This document shows positions 36,941 through 45,428 of a stretch of DNA of 64,000 nt, piece by piece. How positions within the stretch are numbered: the first letter of the stretch is position 1; every line of letters starts with the position of its first letter. Position numbers and translations under genes: made by a program. Below the pieces are notes generated by a model. That model saw nothing but the letters and a program-made list of their open reading frames with translations, did not search any database and was not told where the DNA came from. Source of the DNA: Nocardioides pinisoli (GTDB lineage Bacteria > Actinomycetota > Actinomycetes > Propionibacteriales > Nocardioidaceae); the NCBI RefSeq assembly GCF_024199985.1, contig NZ_JANARS010000005.1:1-64000 (forward strand). The letters run 5' to 3'.

Positions 36941-38128
36941 TCAGACCCCCCGTCTGCGACGCGCCAGGACCGCGCTGCCCGCGATGGCGACCACGAGCAG
37001 CCCGAGCACGCCCCAGGTGAGGGCGGCCGGCACGCGGGCGGGACTCTCCGCCTGCGGGTCGGCCGCCTCGGAGGAGGCGCTCGGCTCCGAGTCCGCAGCG
37101 GACTCGGAGGCGGTGCCGGAGGGGTCGCCCCCGGCGCTCGAGGGTGAGTCGCTGGGCGACTCACTGCTGTCGGAGCCCTTGCGGGACTTCTTCCCGGGCC
37201 CCTTCCCGGCGCTCCCGCCGTCCCGGTCGGCACCGGCCCCGCCGGGGCCGGCACTGCGCCGTGAGTCTCCAGGAGACTCAGCGTCCACTGGCGCCTCGGA
37301 GGGCTCGGCGGACGCCGACGCGGACGCGGACGCGGAGGGCGACGACGACGGGCCGGCCGACGGGCTGGAGCCCGAACCACCAGAGCCACCCGAACCACCC
37401 GAACCACCCGAACCACCCGAGCCACCCGAGGGTGACGAGGGGCTGCTGGGCTGGGTGCCCCCGCCGGACCCGCTGCCCGACCCGCTGCCCGACCCGCTGC
37501 CCGACCCGCTGTCGGACCCGGTGCCGGACCCGGATCCGCTGCCCGATCCGCTGCCGCCCGAGCTGGGCGACGCGGTCGGGGACGTGGTCTGCGACGGGGA
37601 CGACGTCGGCGTGGGCGTCGGCGACGAGGTGGTGGTCGTCTTCGTCACCGGCGGGGCGACGCCGGGCGGCACGCTCGTGCTCGCCGTGCGGTCCTGCTGC
37701 CACGCCCAGCCGACCGAGCCGCCGGCCGGGACGGTGAGCGAGCCGACGCCGTAGGACGAGTAGGTCCACGACGCCTTAGACCCGTCGGCCCACCACAGGC
37801 CCCAGTAGGCGTTGGCCGGGGACGTGTTGACGCAGGGGTCGCTGGTGGGGACACCGTTGACGCGGCAGACGAACCCGGGTTGCCGGGTCGCGTAGCTGAT
37901 CTCGACCCCGACCGAGGCGAAGATCGCCGCGGCGCTCTTGCCGCCGCCGTCGGCCGCGCACGCGGTGACGGCGCTGCCGCCGAGCTCGCGGTAGTCGACG
38001 ACGACGCTGACGCCGCCCGAGGACGCGCACGTGGCGGCGCTGGCCGCCGGGGCCGACCCGAGGGCGAGCCCCGGGGCGGCCACCAGCAGCAGCGCGATGA
38101 GCACACGGCGCACGGCGTGGGGCGTCAT
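36941..38128 (-). CDS. membrane-anchored DUF4430-like (transcobalamin beta-domain-like) protein
   Basis: A 395-residue secreted, tethered protein. A signal peptide (to about residue 32, ending APAASAA) is followed by a domain at about 33-155 with DPCVNTSPANAYWGLWWADG, WTYSSYGVGSLTVPAGGSVG and WAWQQ, the signature of DUF4430, which resembles the C-terminal beta-domain of transcobalamin/intrinsic factor. A Gly/Ser stalk (about 190-255), a Ser/Ala/Pro/Asp stretch, one C-terminal membrane helix (ALTWGVLGLLVVAIAGSAVL) and a RRRRGV tail follow. No LPXTG motif is present. In context it is probably the cell-attached half of a B12-capture pair. It overlaps the toroid gene by 4 bp. Confidence 0.78.
   Translation of the reverse strand: MTPHAVRRVLIALLLVAAPGLALGSAPAASAATCASSGGVSVVVDYRELGGSAVTACAADGGGKSAAAIFASVGVEISYATRQPGFVCRVNGVPTSDPCVNTSPANAYWGLWWADGSKASWTYSSYGVGSLTVPAGGSVGWAWQQDRTASTSVPPGVAPPVTKTTTTSSPTPTPTSSPSQTTSPTASPSSGGSGSGSGSGSGTGSDSGSGSGSGSGSGSGSGGGTQPSSPSSPSGGSGGSGGSGGSGGSGGSGSSPSAGPSSSPSASASASASAEPSEAPVDAESPGDSRRSAGPGGAGADRDGGSAGKGPGKKSRKGSDSSESPSDSPSSAGGDPSGTASESAADSEPSASSEAADPQAESPARVPAALTWGVLGLLVVAIAGSAVLARRRRGV
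37144..37164. repeat. palindromic element, GTGAGTC family, copy 2, inside the stalk coding region
   Basis: GTGAGTCGC and GCGACTCAC are perfect 9-bp arms around TGG. In the gene's frame (minus strand) the element encodes ESPSDSP, within the low-complexity stalk. Confidence 0.65.
37262..37280. repeat. palindromic element, GTGAGTC family, diverged copy 3
   Basis: TGAGTCTCC and GGAGACTCA are perfect 9-bp arms around one base. On the minus strand it encodes ESPGDS, close to copy 2 in the same gene. Confidence 0.5.
37371..37560 (-). repeat. low-complexity tandem repeats encoding the Gly/Ser stalk
   Basis: Short tandem units (a CCGAACCAC-type 9-mer, then GACCCGCTGCC-type units on the plus strand) encode runs of GGSGGSG and GSGSGSG in the DUF4430-like protein. 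Such tracts are prone to length change by slippage. Confidence 0.75.
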
Positions 38129-40065
38129 CGTGACGTCACGCTCGTCGAGCCGGAGCGCAGTGCCGGGAACTGGCCCACGGCCCGGACCCGGACCTTGGCC
38201 CGGCCGTCCGGCAGCGCCACCCGGGCGATGAAGCGGCCCTTCGCGTTGGCACGGCCCTTGGCGATCGTCCGACCGCCCACGAGCAGGCGCACCTTCTCCC
38301 CGTCGGCGAGGCGGCGCACCAGCACACGCGTGCGGGGGCCGTCGGCGGCCAGCGCGGAGACCTTGAGCGTGCGCTTGCCGAGCACGCGGGTCCGGCCGCT
38401 CACCTCGCCGTCCGCGCCGACGAGCACGTAGGCCGCGGTGGTCGTGGCCTTCGGGAGGGTGACCATGCGGGTCAGCGCGCCGTCCGAGGCCGCCACCACG
38501 GTGGTGTCCGCGACGCCGGGCCCGCGGAGCACGAAGCGGGCACCGGGGACCGCCCCCAGCACCTCGAGGGCGACCCTGCTGCCGGCCGCGCGGAAGCCTC
38601 CGGGAGCCACGAGCCGGACGCCGGCGACGGAGCCGCGAGCGGCATCGGGCTGGGCCGGCTGGGGCTGGGCCGGCTGGGGCTGGGCCGTCTGGGCCGGCTG
38701 CGCCGCCGGTCGCACGTCCACCGTGTGCGTCGCCGCGCCGTCGCGACCCGTGAGGGTGTACGTCGCGGGGCCGGCCACGGCAGGCAGGGTGACGGTGGCG
38801 TCGAGGACGCGGTCGGCGCCGACGACGACGGTGCGGCTGCCGGCGATGCCGGGACCGGTGAGGCAGAAGCGGTCACCCAAGGCGCCGCCGGTGGCGGTGA
38901 GGGTCGCGGTGGCCCCGGGCGCGCTGCCGGTGGAGGTGACGGTGAGCGACGAGGCAGACCCTCGGACGCTCGCCAGGCCGGCGACGGCCTGGACGGTGGC
39001 CCGGCGCCACTGGTCGCGGGTCTCCACCGTGATGCCTGAGGTGCGAGCCGCCGCCAGGGTGTCCGCGGAGTAGGGAAGGGCGCCCTCCTCCCCGGCCAGC
39101 GGGGAGCCTGCGGGCTCCGCACCGACCTGGAGGGAGGAGACCCACTCGGCGGCTCGTCCTGCTTCCTCGCACCTCCCGGTCGTCGCGAGCGCGGTCGCGG
39201 CGAGACCGGTGCTGTTGGTGTTGGGGTCGGGGGTGAAGTCGCTGCCGACGAAGGAGCCGTCGGCACGCTGCGTCGACGCCAGCCAGTCGACCGCCTTCGC
39301 GATCGCCGTGTCGACCTGCTGCGAACGTGCCGGGATCTTCGCGAGCTGGGAGACGACCAGCGCCGTGGTGTCGGTGTCGATGCCGTCACGGCCGTCTGCG
39401 CAGCCCTGGTCGGGGGCGCTGGGGTCGGAGTTGAAGAAGATCCGGAAGAAGCCGGCCGAGCACTGCTGCTTCAGCAGGAAGTCGGTGACGTCCGCCGCGC
39501 GCGGCGAGCCGGCGACCGCGAGGCCCCGGGCCGCGAAGGCCTGCCCGAAGGAGTTGGCGTAGTCGGCCCCGCCGAGCCGGTCGGCGAGCCGACCGCGGCT
39601 GGGTCCGGACGTGGTGACGCGGTCCTCGACCTGTGCGACCAGGTCGTAGCCGCCGTAGGCCCTGGGGTTGGCGCCCGACACCTGGGCGAAGACGAGCACC
39701 TTGGCGAGCGAGCCGGAGTAGAGGTTGTCGGGCGAGCCGTAGTCGACGTCGCTGACGTAGCTGTCCACCCGCGAGGCCATCGCCTGGCGGATCTGGCGGA
39801 CCAGCGCCTGGTCGCCGCCGACCTCGTCCATGCTGATGCCGATGTCGACGGTCAGGCCGTAGTCGTCGAAGTCGTACTGGTCGTTGTGGATGACACCGTT
39901 GGTGAGCTGGGTGGCGAGCCACCCGGTGCCGGCGCGTGCGGAGCCGGTGGCCGGTGCGTCCGGCGCGGCCTGGGCCGCGGGTGCGAGCAGGGGTTGGGCC
40001 AACGCTGTGGCGGCGACCGTGAGAGCGAGGCCCGACAGGGCGGTCCTCGGCGCGGAGAGCTTCAT
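38125..40065 (-). CDS. secreted alpha/alpha-toroid protein (prenyltransferase/transcobalamin alpha-domain-like)
   Basis: A 646-residue exported protein. The signal peptide ends near LLAPAAQAAPDAP. Residues about 45-350 form an alpha/alpha toroid of the prenyltransferase-terpene cyclase fold; DTDTTALVVSQLAKI and NTNSTGLAATALATTG are close to the paired helices of transcobalamin/intrinsic factor alpha-domains, with AVDWLASTQRADGSF between. Two Ig-like domains follow, split by a PAQ-rich linker (AQPQPAQPQPAQP), with no membrane anchor. A cobalamin riboswitch precedes it and the DUF4430-like gene overlaps its end, so a B12-binding role is likely. I start at MKLSAPRTAL, which has GGAAGGAA upstream. 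Confidence 0.82.
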   Translation of the reverse strand: MKLSAPRTALSGLALTVAATALAQPLLAPAAQAAPDAPATGSARAGTGWLATQLTNGVIHNDQYDFDDYGLTVDIGISMDEVGGDQALVRQIRQAMASRVDSYVSDVDYGSPDNLYSGSLAKVLVFAQVSGANPRAYGGYDLVAQVEDRVTTSGPSRGRLADRLGGADYANSFGQAFAARGLAVAGSPRAADVTDFLLKQQCSAGFFRIFFNSDPSAPDQGCADGRDGIDTDTTALVVSQLAKIPARSQQVDTAIAKAVDWLASTQRADGSFVGSDFTPDPNTNSTGLAATALATTGRCEEAGRAAEWVSSLQVGAEPAGSPLAGEEGALPYSADTLAAARTSGITVETRDQWRRATVQAVAGLASVRGSASSLTVTSTGSAPGATATLTATGGALGDRFCLTGPGIAGSRTVVVGADRVLDATVTLPAVAGPATYTLTGRDGAATHTVDVRPAAQPAQTAQPQPAQPQPAQPDAARGSVAGVRLVAPGGFRAAGSRVALEVLGAVPGARFVLRGPGVADTTVVAASDGALTRMVTLPKATTTAAYVLVGADGEVSGRTRVLGKRTLKVSALAADGPRTRVLVRRLADGEKVRLLVGGRTIAKGRANAKGRFIARVALPDGRAKVRVRAVGQFPALRSGSTSVTSR

Positions 40066-40155
40066 GGTTCCTTCCCTCGCTGCGACAACGAGGGAAGCGG
40101 CATGCACCGGCTCGCCCTCGCTGCATTCCTCGACAGCGATGGTGATAAGACGCGT

Positions 40156-40276
40156 CGAGGCGGGTGTTCCGGCTCGCACGGGATCGCTCCCGTGCCCACG
40201 GTTGCGGGTCAGCGCCGGCTTCAGACCGGCTTTCCCCAGCTCGGGCGTGTGTGGTGCCGACCCGGTCGGGTGCGGC
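40156..40276 (-). ncRNA. cobalamin riboswitch
   Basis: Read on the minus strand, the leader shows GGGGAAAGCCGGTCTGAAG, then GCTGACCCGCAACCGTG, a GC-rich hairpin (GCACGGGA/TCCCGTGC), and the B12 box GAGCCGGAACACCCGCC ending at about 40159. These match the conserved core of the AdoCbl riboswitch class. It ends about 90 bp before the toroid gene's ATG and follows a -10 box at 40283-40288. It should turn off the operon when B12 is plentiful. Confidence 0.9.
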
Positions 40277-40282
40277 TCGGGC

Positions 40283-40288
40283 AGCCTA
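40283..40288 (-). promoter_or_regulatory. -10 box of the riboswitch transcript
   Basis: TAGGCT on the minus strand, about 7 nt before the inferred start of the riboswitch RNA. Confidence 0.5.
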
Positions 40289-40315
40289 CGCCCAGACCTG
40301 CCCGGGACGCACTCC

Positions 40316-40341
40316 GGCCCGGCGTCTCGAGACGCCGGGCC
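40316..40341 (-). terminator. 26-bp perfect palindrome between the two toroid genes
   Basis: GGCCCGGCGTCTC and GAGACGCCGGGCC are adjoining 13-bp arms 37 bp after the second toroid gene's stop. It would form a strong hairpin ending that transcript before the riboswitch promoter. There is no T-run. Confidence 0.65.
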
Positions 40342-40378
40342 GCAGTGGTGGTGCTGGTGGATCGGATGGAGCAGTGGG

Positions 40379-41788
40379 TCAGTTGCGGACCCGGATCCAG
40401 GTACGCGCCTCGTCGTCAGAGGTCTTCACGAGACCCACACGGCGCTGGTTGCCGGTCGGCAGGAGGAGCTTGCGCACGATCTTGGTGCCCTTCGTCTTGC
40501 CCTTGACGCGGCGGAAGTCACCCTTGACCTGCATGCACGCGCTCTCGCCGGGCGCCAGACCGTAGACCCGGAACTGGACGCGCTCACCGGCGCGAGCCTG
40601 GTCGCGTACCGACTCGATGCGGAACCTGTCCTTGCTCGCCGGGGCGAACTGCAGGCCGAGGATCGCCTGGGCCGTGGCGCGGCGCCACTCGTCGCGCCCG
40701 TCGGCAGGGATGCCGCCGGCCTTGGCTGCCTTGGACCGGTCCTTGCGGAAAGCGACGGCGCCGGTGTCCTTGGTCAGCGCGGTGCGGCACTTGTACTTGT
40801 CGACCGGCTGGTTCTTGCGCACCCACAGGCCCGCCTTGAGGGCCTCCTCGTCCTGCTTCAGCAGGCCCATGGCGTAGCCGCCGAGCGCCGTCGTGTTGGT
40901 GTTGATCTGCGCATCCGCTCCGGAGCTGCGGATCGCACCGCTGTTGCGCTGGCGGTCGGCGAGCCACGCTCCGGCCTTGGCGAGCGCGTCCTTGACGACC
41001 TGGCTGGTGTCACGCGACTCGATCAGGTTGATCACCGCGAGCGCGGTCGCGTCCGGGTCGGCCTCGCTGCCGGCCTCACCCTCGGTGCACGACTGGTTGG
41101 GCACGTTGGCCTTCGCGAAGTTGAGCCGGAAATAGCCCGAGGCGCACTGCTGCTTGAGCAGGAAGTCGCGGGCGGCGACCGCCTCCGTGGATCCGGCGCG
41201 CGCCAGGGCACGCACGGCGTAGGACTGCCCGATCACGTTGGCGTAGTTGCCGGACTCCGACTTGTCGAAGATCCGCCCCGCGAACGCTGCGGCCTGCGGC
41301 TCCGCGGCCGGGTCGGCCGGCACGTCGGCCGTGCGCTCCTCGAGGCGCGTGATCAGGTTGGTCCCGTTGTAGTCGATCGGGTTCTCCCCGGCCGCACGGG
41401 AGAACGCGGCCGCCTTGCCGAGCGGTCCGGCGTAGGACTCCTTCGTCCCGTCGCCGACGTACTCGTTCACGCGCGGCTCGAAGGCGGCGTTGATCGCGGC
41501 GACGCCAGCCTCGTGTCCCGGCACGCTCGCCAGGCCGAGACCGGTGTCCAGGGTGAGACCGAAGTCGGGTTTGCCGGACGTGACCATGAGCCCGTTCGTG
41601 AGCTCGCCGGTGATCCAGTCGGCGGCGATGGTCGAGGGCGTGCTGTCGGTGTTCACGGCGGCCTTGGCGGCGCGCAGGGCCGGGGACGGCTCCGCGGAGG
41701 CCGGAGGGGCGGTGAGTACGCCGACCCCCAGGGCCGCGGTCGACAGGGCGACGGCGGCCGTGCGGATGGGACGGATGCGATGGTGCAT
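40379..41788 (-). CDS. secreted alpha/alpha-toroid protein, paralogue
   Basis: A 469-residue exported protein related to the 646-residue toroid downstream. The signal peptide ends LTAPPASAEPSP. WITGELTNGLMVTSGKPDFG aligns with the other protein's LATQLTNGVIHNDQYDF, and RDFLLKQQCASGYFRLNFA, DPDATALAVINLIES and NTNTTALGGYAMGLL recur in the same order. One C-terminal Ig-like domain (RVQFRVYGLAPGESACMQV) and no anchor. It may bind B12 or another ligand; it lacks a riboswitch and is split from the ECF operon by a palindrome. The ATG has GGAAGGAAG upstream, and the gatB stop is 124 bp away. Confidence 0.78.
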   Translation of the reverse strand: MHHRIRPIRTAAVALSTAALGVGVLTAPPASAEPSPALRAAKAAVNTDSTPSTIAADWITGELTNGLMVTSGKPDFGLTLDTGLGLASVPGHEAGVAAINAAFEPRVNEYVGDGTKESYAGPLGKAAAFSRAAGENPIDYNGTNLITRLEERTADVPADPAAEPQAAAFAGRIFDKSESGNYANVIGQSYAVRALARAGSTEAVAARDFLLKQQCASGYFRLNFAKANVPNQSCTEGEAGSEADPDATALAVINLIESRDTSQVVKDALAKAGAWLADRQRNSGAIRSSGADAQINTNTTALGGYAMGLLKQDEEALKAGLWVRKNQPVDKYKCRTALTKDTGAVAFRKDRSKAAKAGGIPADGRDEWRRATAQAILGLQFAPASKDRFRIESVRDQARAGERVQFRVYGLAPGESACMQVKGDFRRVKGKTKGTKIVRKLLLPTGNQRRVGLVKTSDDEARTWIRVRN

Positions 41789-41912
41789 GACTTCCTTCCC
41801 GCTCGCCGAGGTCGTCACGACCGCATTCAGCGGCCGAACCACTCCCCCGATGGTGCGAGCGTTTTGGTTGGCGATGTGACCAGTGGGACTCGCCAGCACA
41901 CTAACAAGTTGT

Positions 41913-43433
41913 CTAGACCGCGAGTTTTTCCAGGATCAGCTCGCGCACCCGGCCGGCGTCGGCCTGGCCACGCATCTCCTTCATCACCGCGCCGATGAGG
42001 GCGCCGGCCGCGGCGACCTTGCCGTCGCGGATCTTGTCGGCGACGTCGGGGTTGGCGGCGATCGCGTTGTCCACCGCGGCGCCGAGGGCTCCGTCGTCGG
42101 ACACCACGGCCAGCCCGCGCTTGTCGACCACCTCGTCGGGCGTGCCCTCGCCCGCGAGGACGCCCTCGAAGACCTGGCGGGCGAGCTTGTCGTTGACGAC
42201 CTTCTCGTCGACCAGCGCCTGGATGCGGGCGACCTGGGCAGGGGTGATGGGAAGGTCGACGAGGTCGACCCCGTCCTCGTTGCTGCGGCGGGCCAGCTCA
42301 CCGAGCCACCACTTGCGGGCGGCCTGCGGAGCAGCACCCTCGGCGATGGTCTGCTCGACCAGCCCCAGCGCCCCGGCACCGACGGTGTCGCGCATCTCCA
42401 TGTCGCTGAAGCCCCACTCGGCCTGCAGCCGCGCCCTGCGGGCGGTCGGGTTCTCGGGCAGCGTGCCGCGCAGCTCCTCGACCCACTCGCGGCTCGGGGC
42501 GACGGGGACCAGGTCGGGCTCGGGGAAATAGCGGTAGTCCTCGGCGTCGGACTTCTCACGGCCACTGGTGGTCATGCCGGTGTCCTCGTGCCAGTGCCGG
42601 GTCTCCTGGAGGATCGACCCGCCACCGCTGAGGATCGCGGCGTGGCGCTGCATCTCGTAGCGCACCGCGCGCTCGACCGACCGGAACGAGTTGACGTTCT
42701 TGGTCTCCGTGCGGGTGCCGAGCGTGCCGCTGCCCTTGGGCGACAGCGAGAGGTTGACGTCGGCGCGCAGGTTGCCCTGGTCCATCCGAGCCTCCGAGAC
42801 GCCGAGCGCGACGATGAGCTCCCGCAGCTGGGCGACGTAGGCCTTGGCCACCTCGGGCGCCCTCTCCCCCGCGCCGAGGATGGGACGGGTGACGATCTCG
42901 ATGAGCGGGATGCCGGCCCGGTTGTAGTCGACCAGCGAGTAGTCGGCGCCGTGGATGCGGCCGGTGGACCCGCCGACGTGCAGCGACTTGCCGGTGTCCT
43001 CCTCCATGTGGGCGCGCTCGATCTCGACGCGGAAGGTCTCGTCCTCACCGCCCTCGGTCGGCACCGTGACGTCCATCCAGCCGTCGAAGCAGATCGGCTC
43101 GTCGTACTGCGAGGTCTGGAAGTTCTTCGGCATGTCCGGGTAGAAGTAGTTCTTCCGGGCGAACCGGCACCACTCGGCGATGTCGCAGTTCAGCGCGAGG
43201 CCGATGCGGATCGCGGACTCGACCGCCTTGCCGTTGACCACGGGCATCGCGCCGGGCAGGCCGAGGCACGTCGGGCACACGCCGGCGTTGGGCTCGCCGC
43301 CGAAGACGGCCGGGCAGCCGCAGAACATCTTCGAGGCCGTGTTGAGCTCGACGTGCACCTCGAGGCCGAGGGCCGGGTCGTAGGCCGCCAGCACGTCGTC
43401 GAAGGGCATCAGGGTCGTGTCGGTCGCAGTCAT
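41913..43433 (-). CDS. gatB: Asp-tRNA(Asn)/Glu-tRNA(Gln) amidotransferase subunit B
   Basis: A 506-residue kinase-like subunit of the GatCAB complex, which phosphorylates the Glu or Asp of misacylated tRNA before amidation. The cradle domain has [19 protein letters not shown] and [19 protein letters not shown], zinc-type cysteines included, plus [11 protein letters not shown] and the [16 protein letters not shown] motif. The C-terminal YqeY-like tail ends [13 protein letters not shown]. The ATG overlaps the gatA stop by 1 bp (TGATG), the third gene of gatC-gatA-gatB. Confidence 0.96.
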   Translation of the reverse strand: MTATDTTLMPFDDVLAAYDPALGLEVHVELNTASKMFCGCPAVFGGEPNAGVCPTCLGLPGAMPVVNGKAVESAIRIGLALNCDIAEWCRFARKNYFYPDMPKNFQTSQYDEPICFDGWMDVTVPTEGGEDETFRVEIERAHMEEDTGKSLHVGGSTGRIHGADYSLVDYNRAGIPLIEIVTRPILGAGERAPEVAKAYVAQLRELIVALGVSEARMDQGNLRADVNLSLSPKGSGTLGTRTETKNVNSFRSVERAVRYEMQRHAAILSGGGSILQETRHWHEDTGMTTSGREKSDAEDYRYFPEPDLVPVAPSREWVEELRGTLPENPTARRARLQAEWGFSDMEMRDTVGAGALGLVEQTIAEGAAPQAARKWWLGELARRSNEDGVDLVDLPITPAQVARIQALVDEKVVNDKLARQVFEGVLAGEGTPDEVVDKRGLAVVSDDGALGAAVDNAIAANPDVADKIRDGKVAAAGALIGAVMKEMRGQADAGRVRELILEKLAV

Positions 43434-44959
43434 CACTCGGTCTCCAGTCGGGGGGCGCGGTCGAGCAGCGGGCCGCCCCACTGGTCGGCGTACAACGCCT
43501 CGAGAGCGGCACCGACGCGGTAGACCCGGTCGTCGGCCAGCGCCGGCGCGAGCACCTGGAAGCCGCTGGGCAGGCCGTCCTCCTCGGCGAGGCCGTTGGG
43601 GACCGAGATCCCGGGCACGCCGGCGAGGTTGGCGGGGATGGTGGCGAGGTCGTTGAGGTACATCGCCATCGGGTCGTCGAGCTTCTCCCCCAGGCGGAAC
43701 GCCGTGGTGGGGGCCGTCGGCGACACGAGCACGTCCACGTCGGCGAAGGCGGCGTCGAAGTCGCGGCTGATGAGCGTGCGGATCTTCTGCGCCTGCCCGT
43801 AGTAGGCGTCGTAGTAGCCGCTCGACAGGGCGTAGGTGCCGAGGATGATGCGACGCTTGACCTCGTCGCCGAAGCCCGCGTCGCGGGTGGCCCGCATGAC
43901 CTCCTCGGCGCTGGGGTTGCCCTCCGGCGTCACGCGGAGGCCGAAGCGCATCGCGTCGAACTTCGCGAGGTTGCTCGACGCCTCGGCCGGGAGGATCAGG
44001 TAGTAGGTGGCGAGGGCGTGCACGAAGGAGGGGCACGACACCTCCACGACCTCGGCGCCGGCCTTGACCAGCAGGTCGACCGACTCCTGGAAGCGCGCCA
44101 TCACGCCCGCCTGCCAGCCCTCGCCGGCGAGCTCGGTGATGACGCCGACCTTCACGCCGCTCATGTCGCCCGAGGCGCCGGCCCTCGCCGCCTCGGTGAA
44201 GGACGGCCAGTCCTGCTGGATGGAGGTGGAGTCGCGCGGGTCGTGGCCGCCGATGACGTCGTGCAGCATCGCCGCGTCGAGGACGGTCCGGGTGACGGGT
44301 CCGGCCTGGTCGAGGCTGTTGGCCAGCGCCACCAGGCCGTAGCGCGAGACGCCGCCGTAGGTCGGCTTCACGCCGACCGTGCCGGTCACCGCGCCGGGCT
44401 GGCGGATCGAGCCGCCGGTGTCGGTGCCGATGGCGAGGGGGGCCTCGAAGGCGGCCACGGCGGCAGCCGAGCCGCCACCGGACCCGCCCGGGATGCGGTC
44501 GAGGTCCCACGGGTTGCGGGTCGGGCCGTAGGCGGAGTGCTCGGTCGAGGAGCCCATCGCGAACTCGTCCATGTTGGTCTTGCCGAGGATGGGCAGGCCG
44601 GCCTCGCGCAGCCGCGCGACGACGGTCGCGTCGTAGGGCGGGACCCAGCCCTCGAGGATCTTCGAGCCGCACGTGGTGGGCAGACCGCGGGTGGTCAGCA
44701 CGTCCTTCACCGCGATCGGTACGCCGTCGAGCGGGCCACGTGCCTCGCCGCGGGCCCTGCGGGCGTCGGAGTCGGCGGCGTCGGCGAGGGCGCCGTCACG
44801 GTCGACGTGCAGGAAGGCGTGCACACCGCGTCCATCAGGTCGGGTGTCCACGGCGTCGATGCGGTCGAGGTGGGCCTCGGTGAGCTCGACGGAGGTGATC
44901 TCGCCGGCAGACAGCTGCGCGGCCAGGTCCGCCGCGGTGCTGCGCGTGATGTCGCTCAT
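43433..44959 (-). CDS. gatA: Asp-tRNA(Asn)/Glu-tRNA(Gln) amidotransferase subunit A
   Basis: A 508-residue amidase-signature protein that releases ammonia from glutamine for GatB. The Ser-cisSer-Lys triad is carried by [20 protein letters not shown] (Lys) and [20 protein letters not shown] with [15 protein letters not shown] (the two Ser). [20 protein letters not shown] is typical of GatA. Its ATG shares a base with the gatC stop (TGATG), and it overlaps gatB by 1 bp. Confidence 0.96.
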   Translation of the reverse strand: MSDITRSTAADLAAQLSAGEITSVELTEAHLDRIDAVDTRPDGRGVHAFLHVDRDGALADAADSDARRARGEARGPLDGVPIAVKDVLTTRGLPTTCGSKILEGWVPPYDATVVARLREAGLPILGKTNMDEFAMGSSTEHSAYGPTRNPWDLDRIPGGSGGGSAAAVAAFEAPLAIGTDTGGSIRQPGAVTGTVGVKPTYGGVSRYGLVALANSLDQAGPVTRTVLDAAMLHDVIGGHDPRDSTSIQQDWPSFTEAARAGASGDMSGVKVGVITELAGEGWQAGVMARFQESVDLLVKAGAEVVEVSCPSFVHALATYYLILPAEASSNLAKFDAMRFGLRVTPEGNPSAEEVMRATRDAGFGDEVKRRIILGTYALSSGYYDAYYGQAQKIRTLISRDFDAAFADVDVLVSPTAPTTAFRLGEKLDDPMAMYLNDLATIPANLAGVPGISVPNGLAEEDGLPSGFQVLAPALADDRVYRVGAALEALYADQWGGPLLDRAPRLETE

Positions 44960-45258
44960 CAGGCCTCCTCGCCCAGGATCCGCGGGACGGAGAAGCGCTG
45001 GTCCTCCACGGCGGGCGCTCCGGACAGCGCCTCCTCGGCCGTCAGGCTCGGCACGACGACGTCCTCGCGGAAGACGTTGGTCAGGGGCAGGGCGTGCGAG
45101 GTGGGCGGGACGTCGTCGCCCGCGACCCCGTTGATGGAGGCCACCGACTCCAGGATGACGCTCAGCTGGGGCGCCAGGTGGTCGAGCTCGGCGTCGGAGA
45201 GGTCGATGCGGGCGAGCATGGCCAGGTGGGCCACCTCGTCCCGGGAAATCTCGGGCAT
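44959..45258 (-). CDS. gatC: Asp-tRNA(Asn)/Glu-tRNA(Gln) amidotransferase subunit C
   Basis: A 99-residue subunit that wraps round GatA and stabilises Gat[22 protein letters not shown] and [20 protein letters not shown] are the conserved helices, followed by the extended [20 protein letters not shown] belt. The ATG at 45258 has a leaderless -10 box; the frame stays open 51 codons upstream without family similarity. It heads gatCAB. Confidence 0.95.
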   Translation of the reverse strand: MPEISRDEVAHLAMLARIDLSDAELDHLAPQLSVILESVASINGVAGDDVPPTSHALPLTNVFREDVVVPSLTAEEALSGAPAVEDQRFSVPRILGEEA

Positions 45259-45265
45259 GGGGTTG

Positions 45266-45271
45266 ATCCTA
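45266..45271 (-). promoter_or_regulatory. -10 box of gatCAB
   Basis: TAGGAT on the minus strand, 7 nt before the gatC ATG, with no RBS between; fits a leaderless transcript. Confidence 0.6.
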
Positions 45272-45428
45272 GGTCCCCGCCCCCGCCGCACCCGCCCCCG
45301 GTCGGGACCGTGGTCCGCACCGTCCCGGCCGCCCGGGATCGCGGCCCCATGCGTCGGGATGCGCCCGCGCACGAGCGTCGTGGTCACGGCGTCGGGACCC
45401 TCCGCCGCCACGGGCCGAGGAGACGGCG

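Noticed and set aside
36941..38128. Sortase-anchored (LPXTG) wall protein
   Set aside because: No LPXTG-like motif occurs before the C-terminal helix; a plain membrane anchor fits better.
41789..41912. A second cobalamin riboswitch before the paralogous toroid gene
   Set aside because: I looked for the B12 box and the CCCGCAAC core on the minus strand and found neither.
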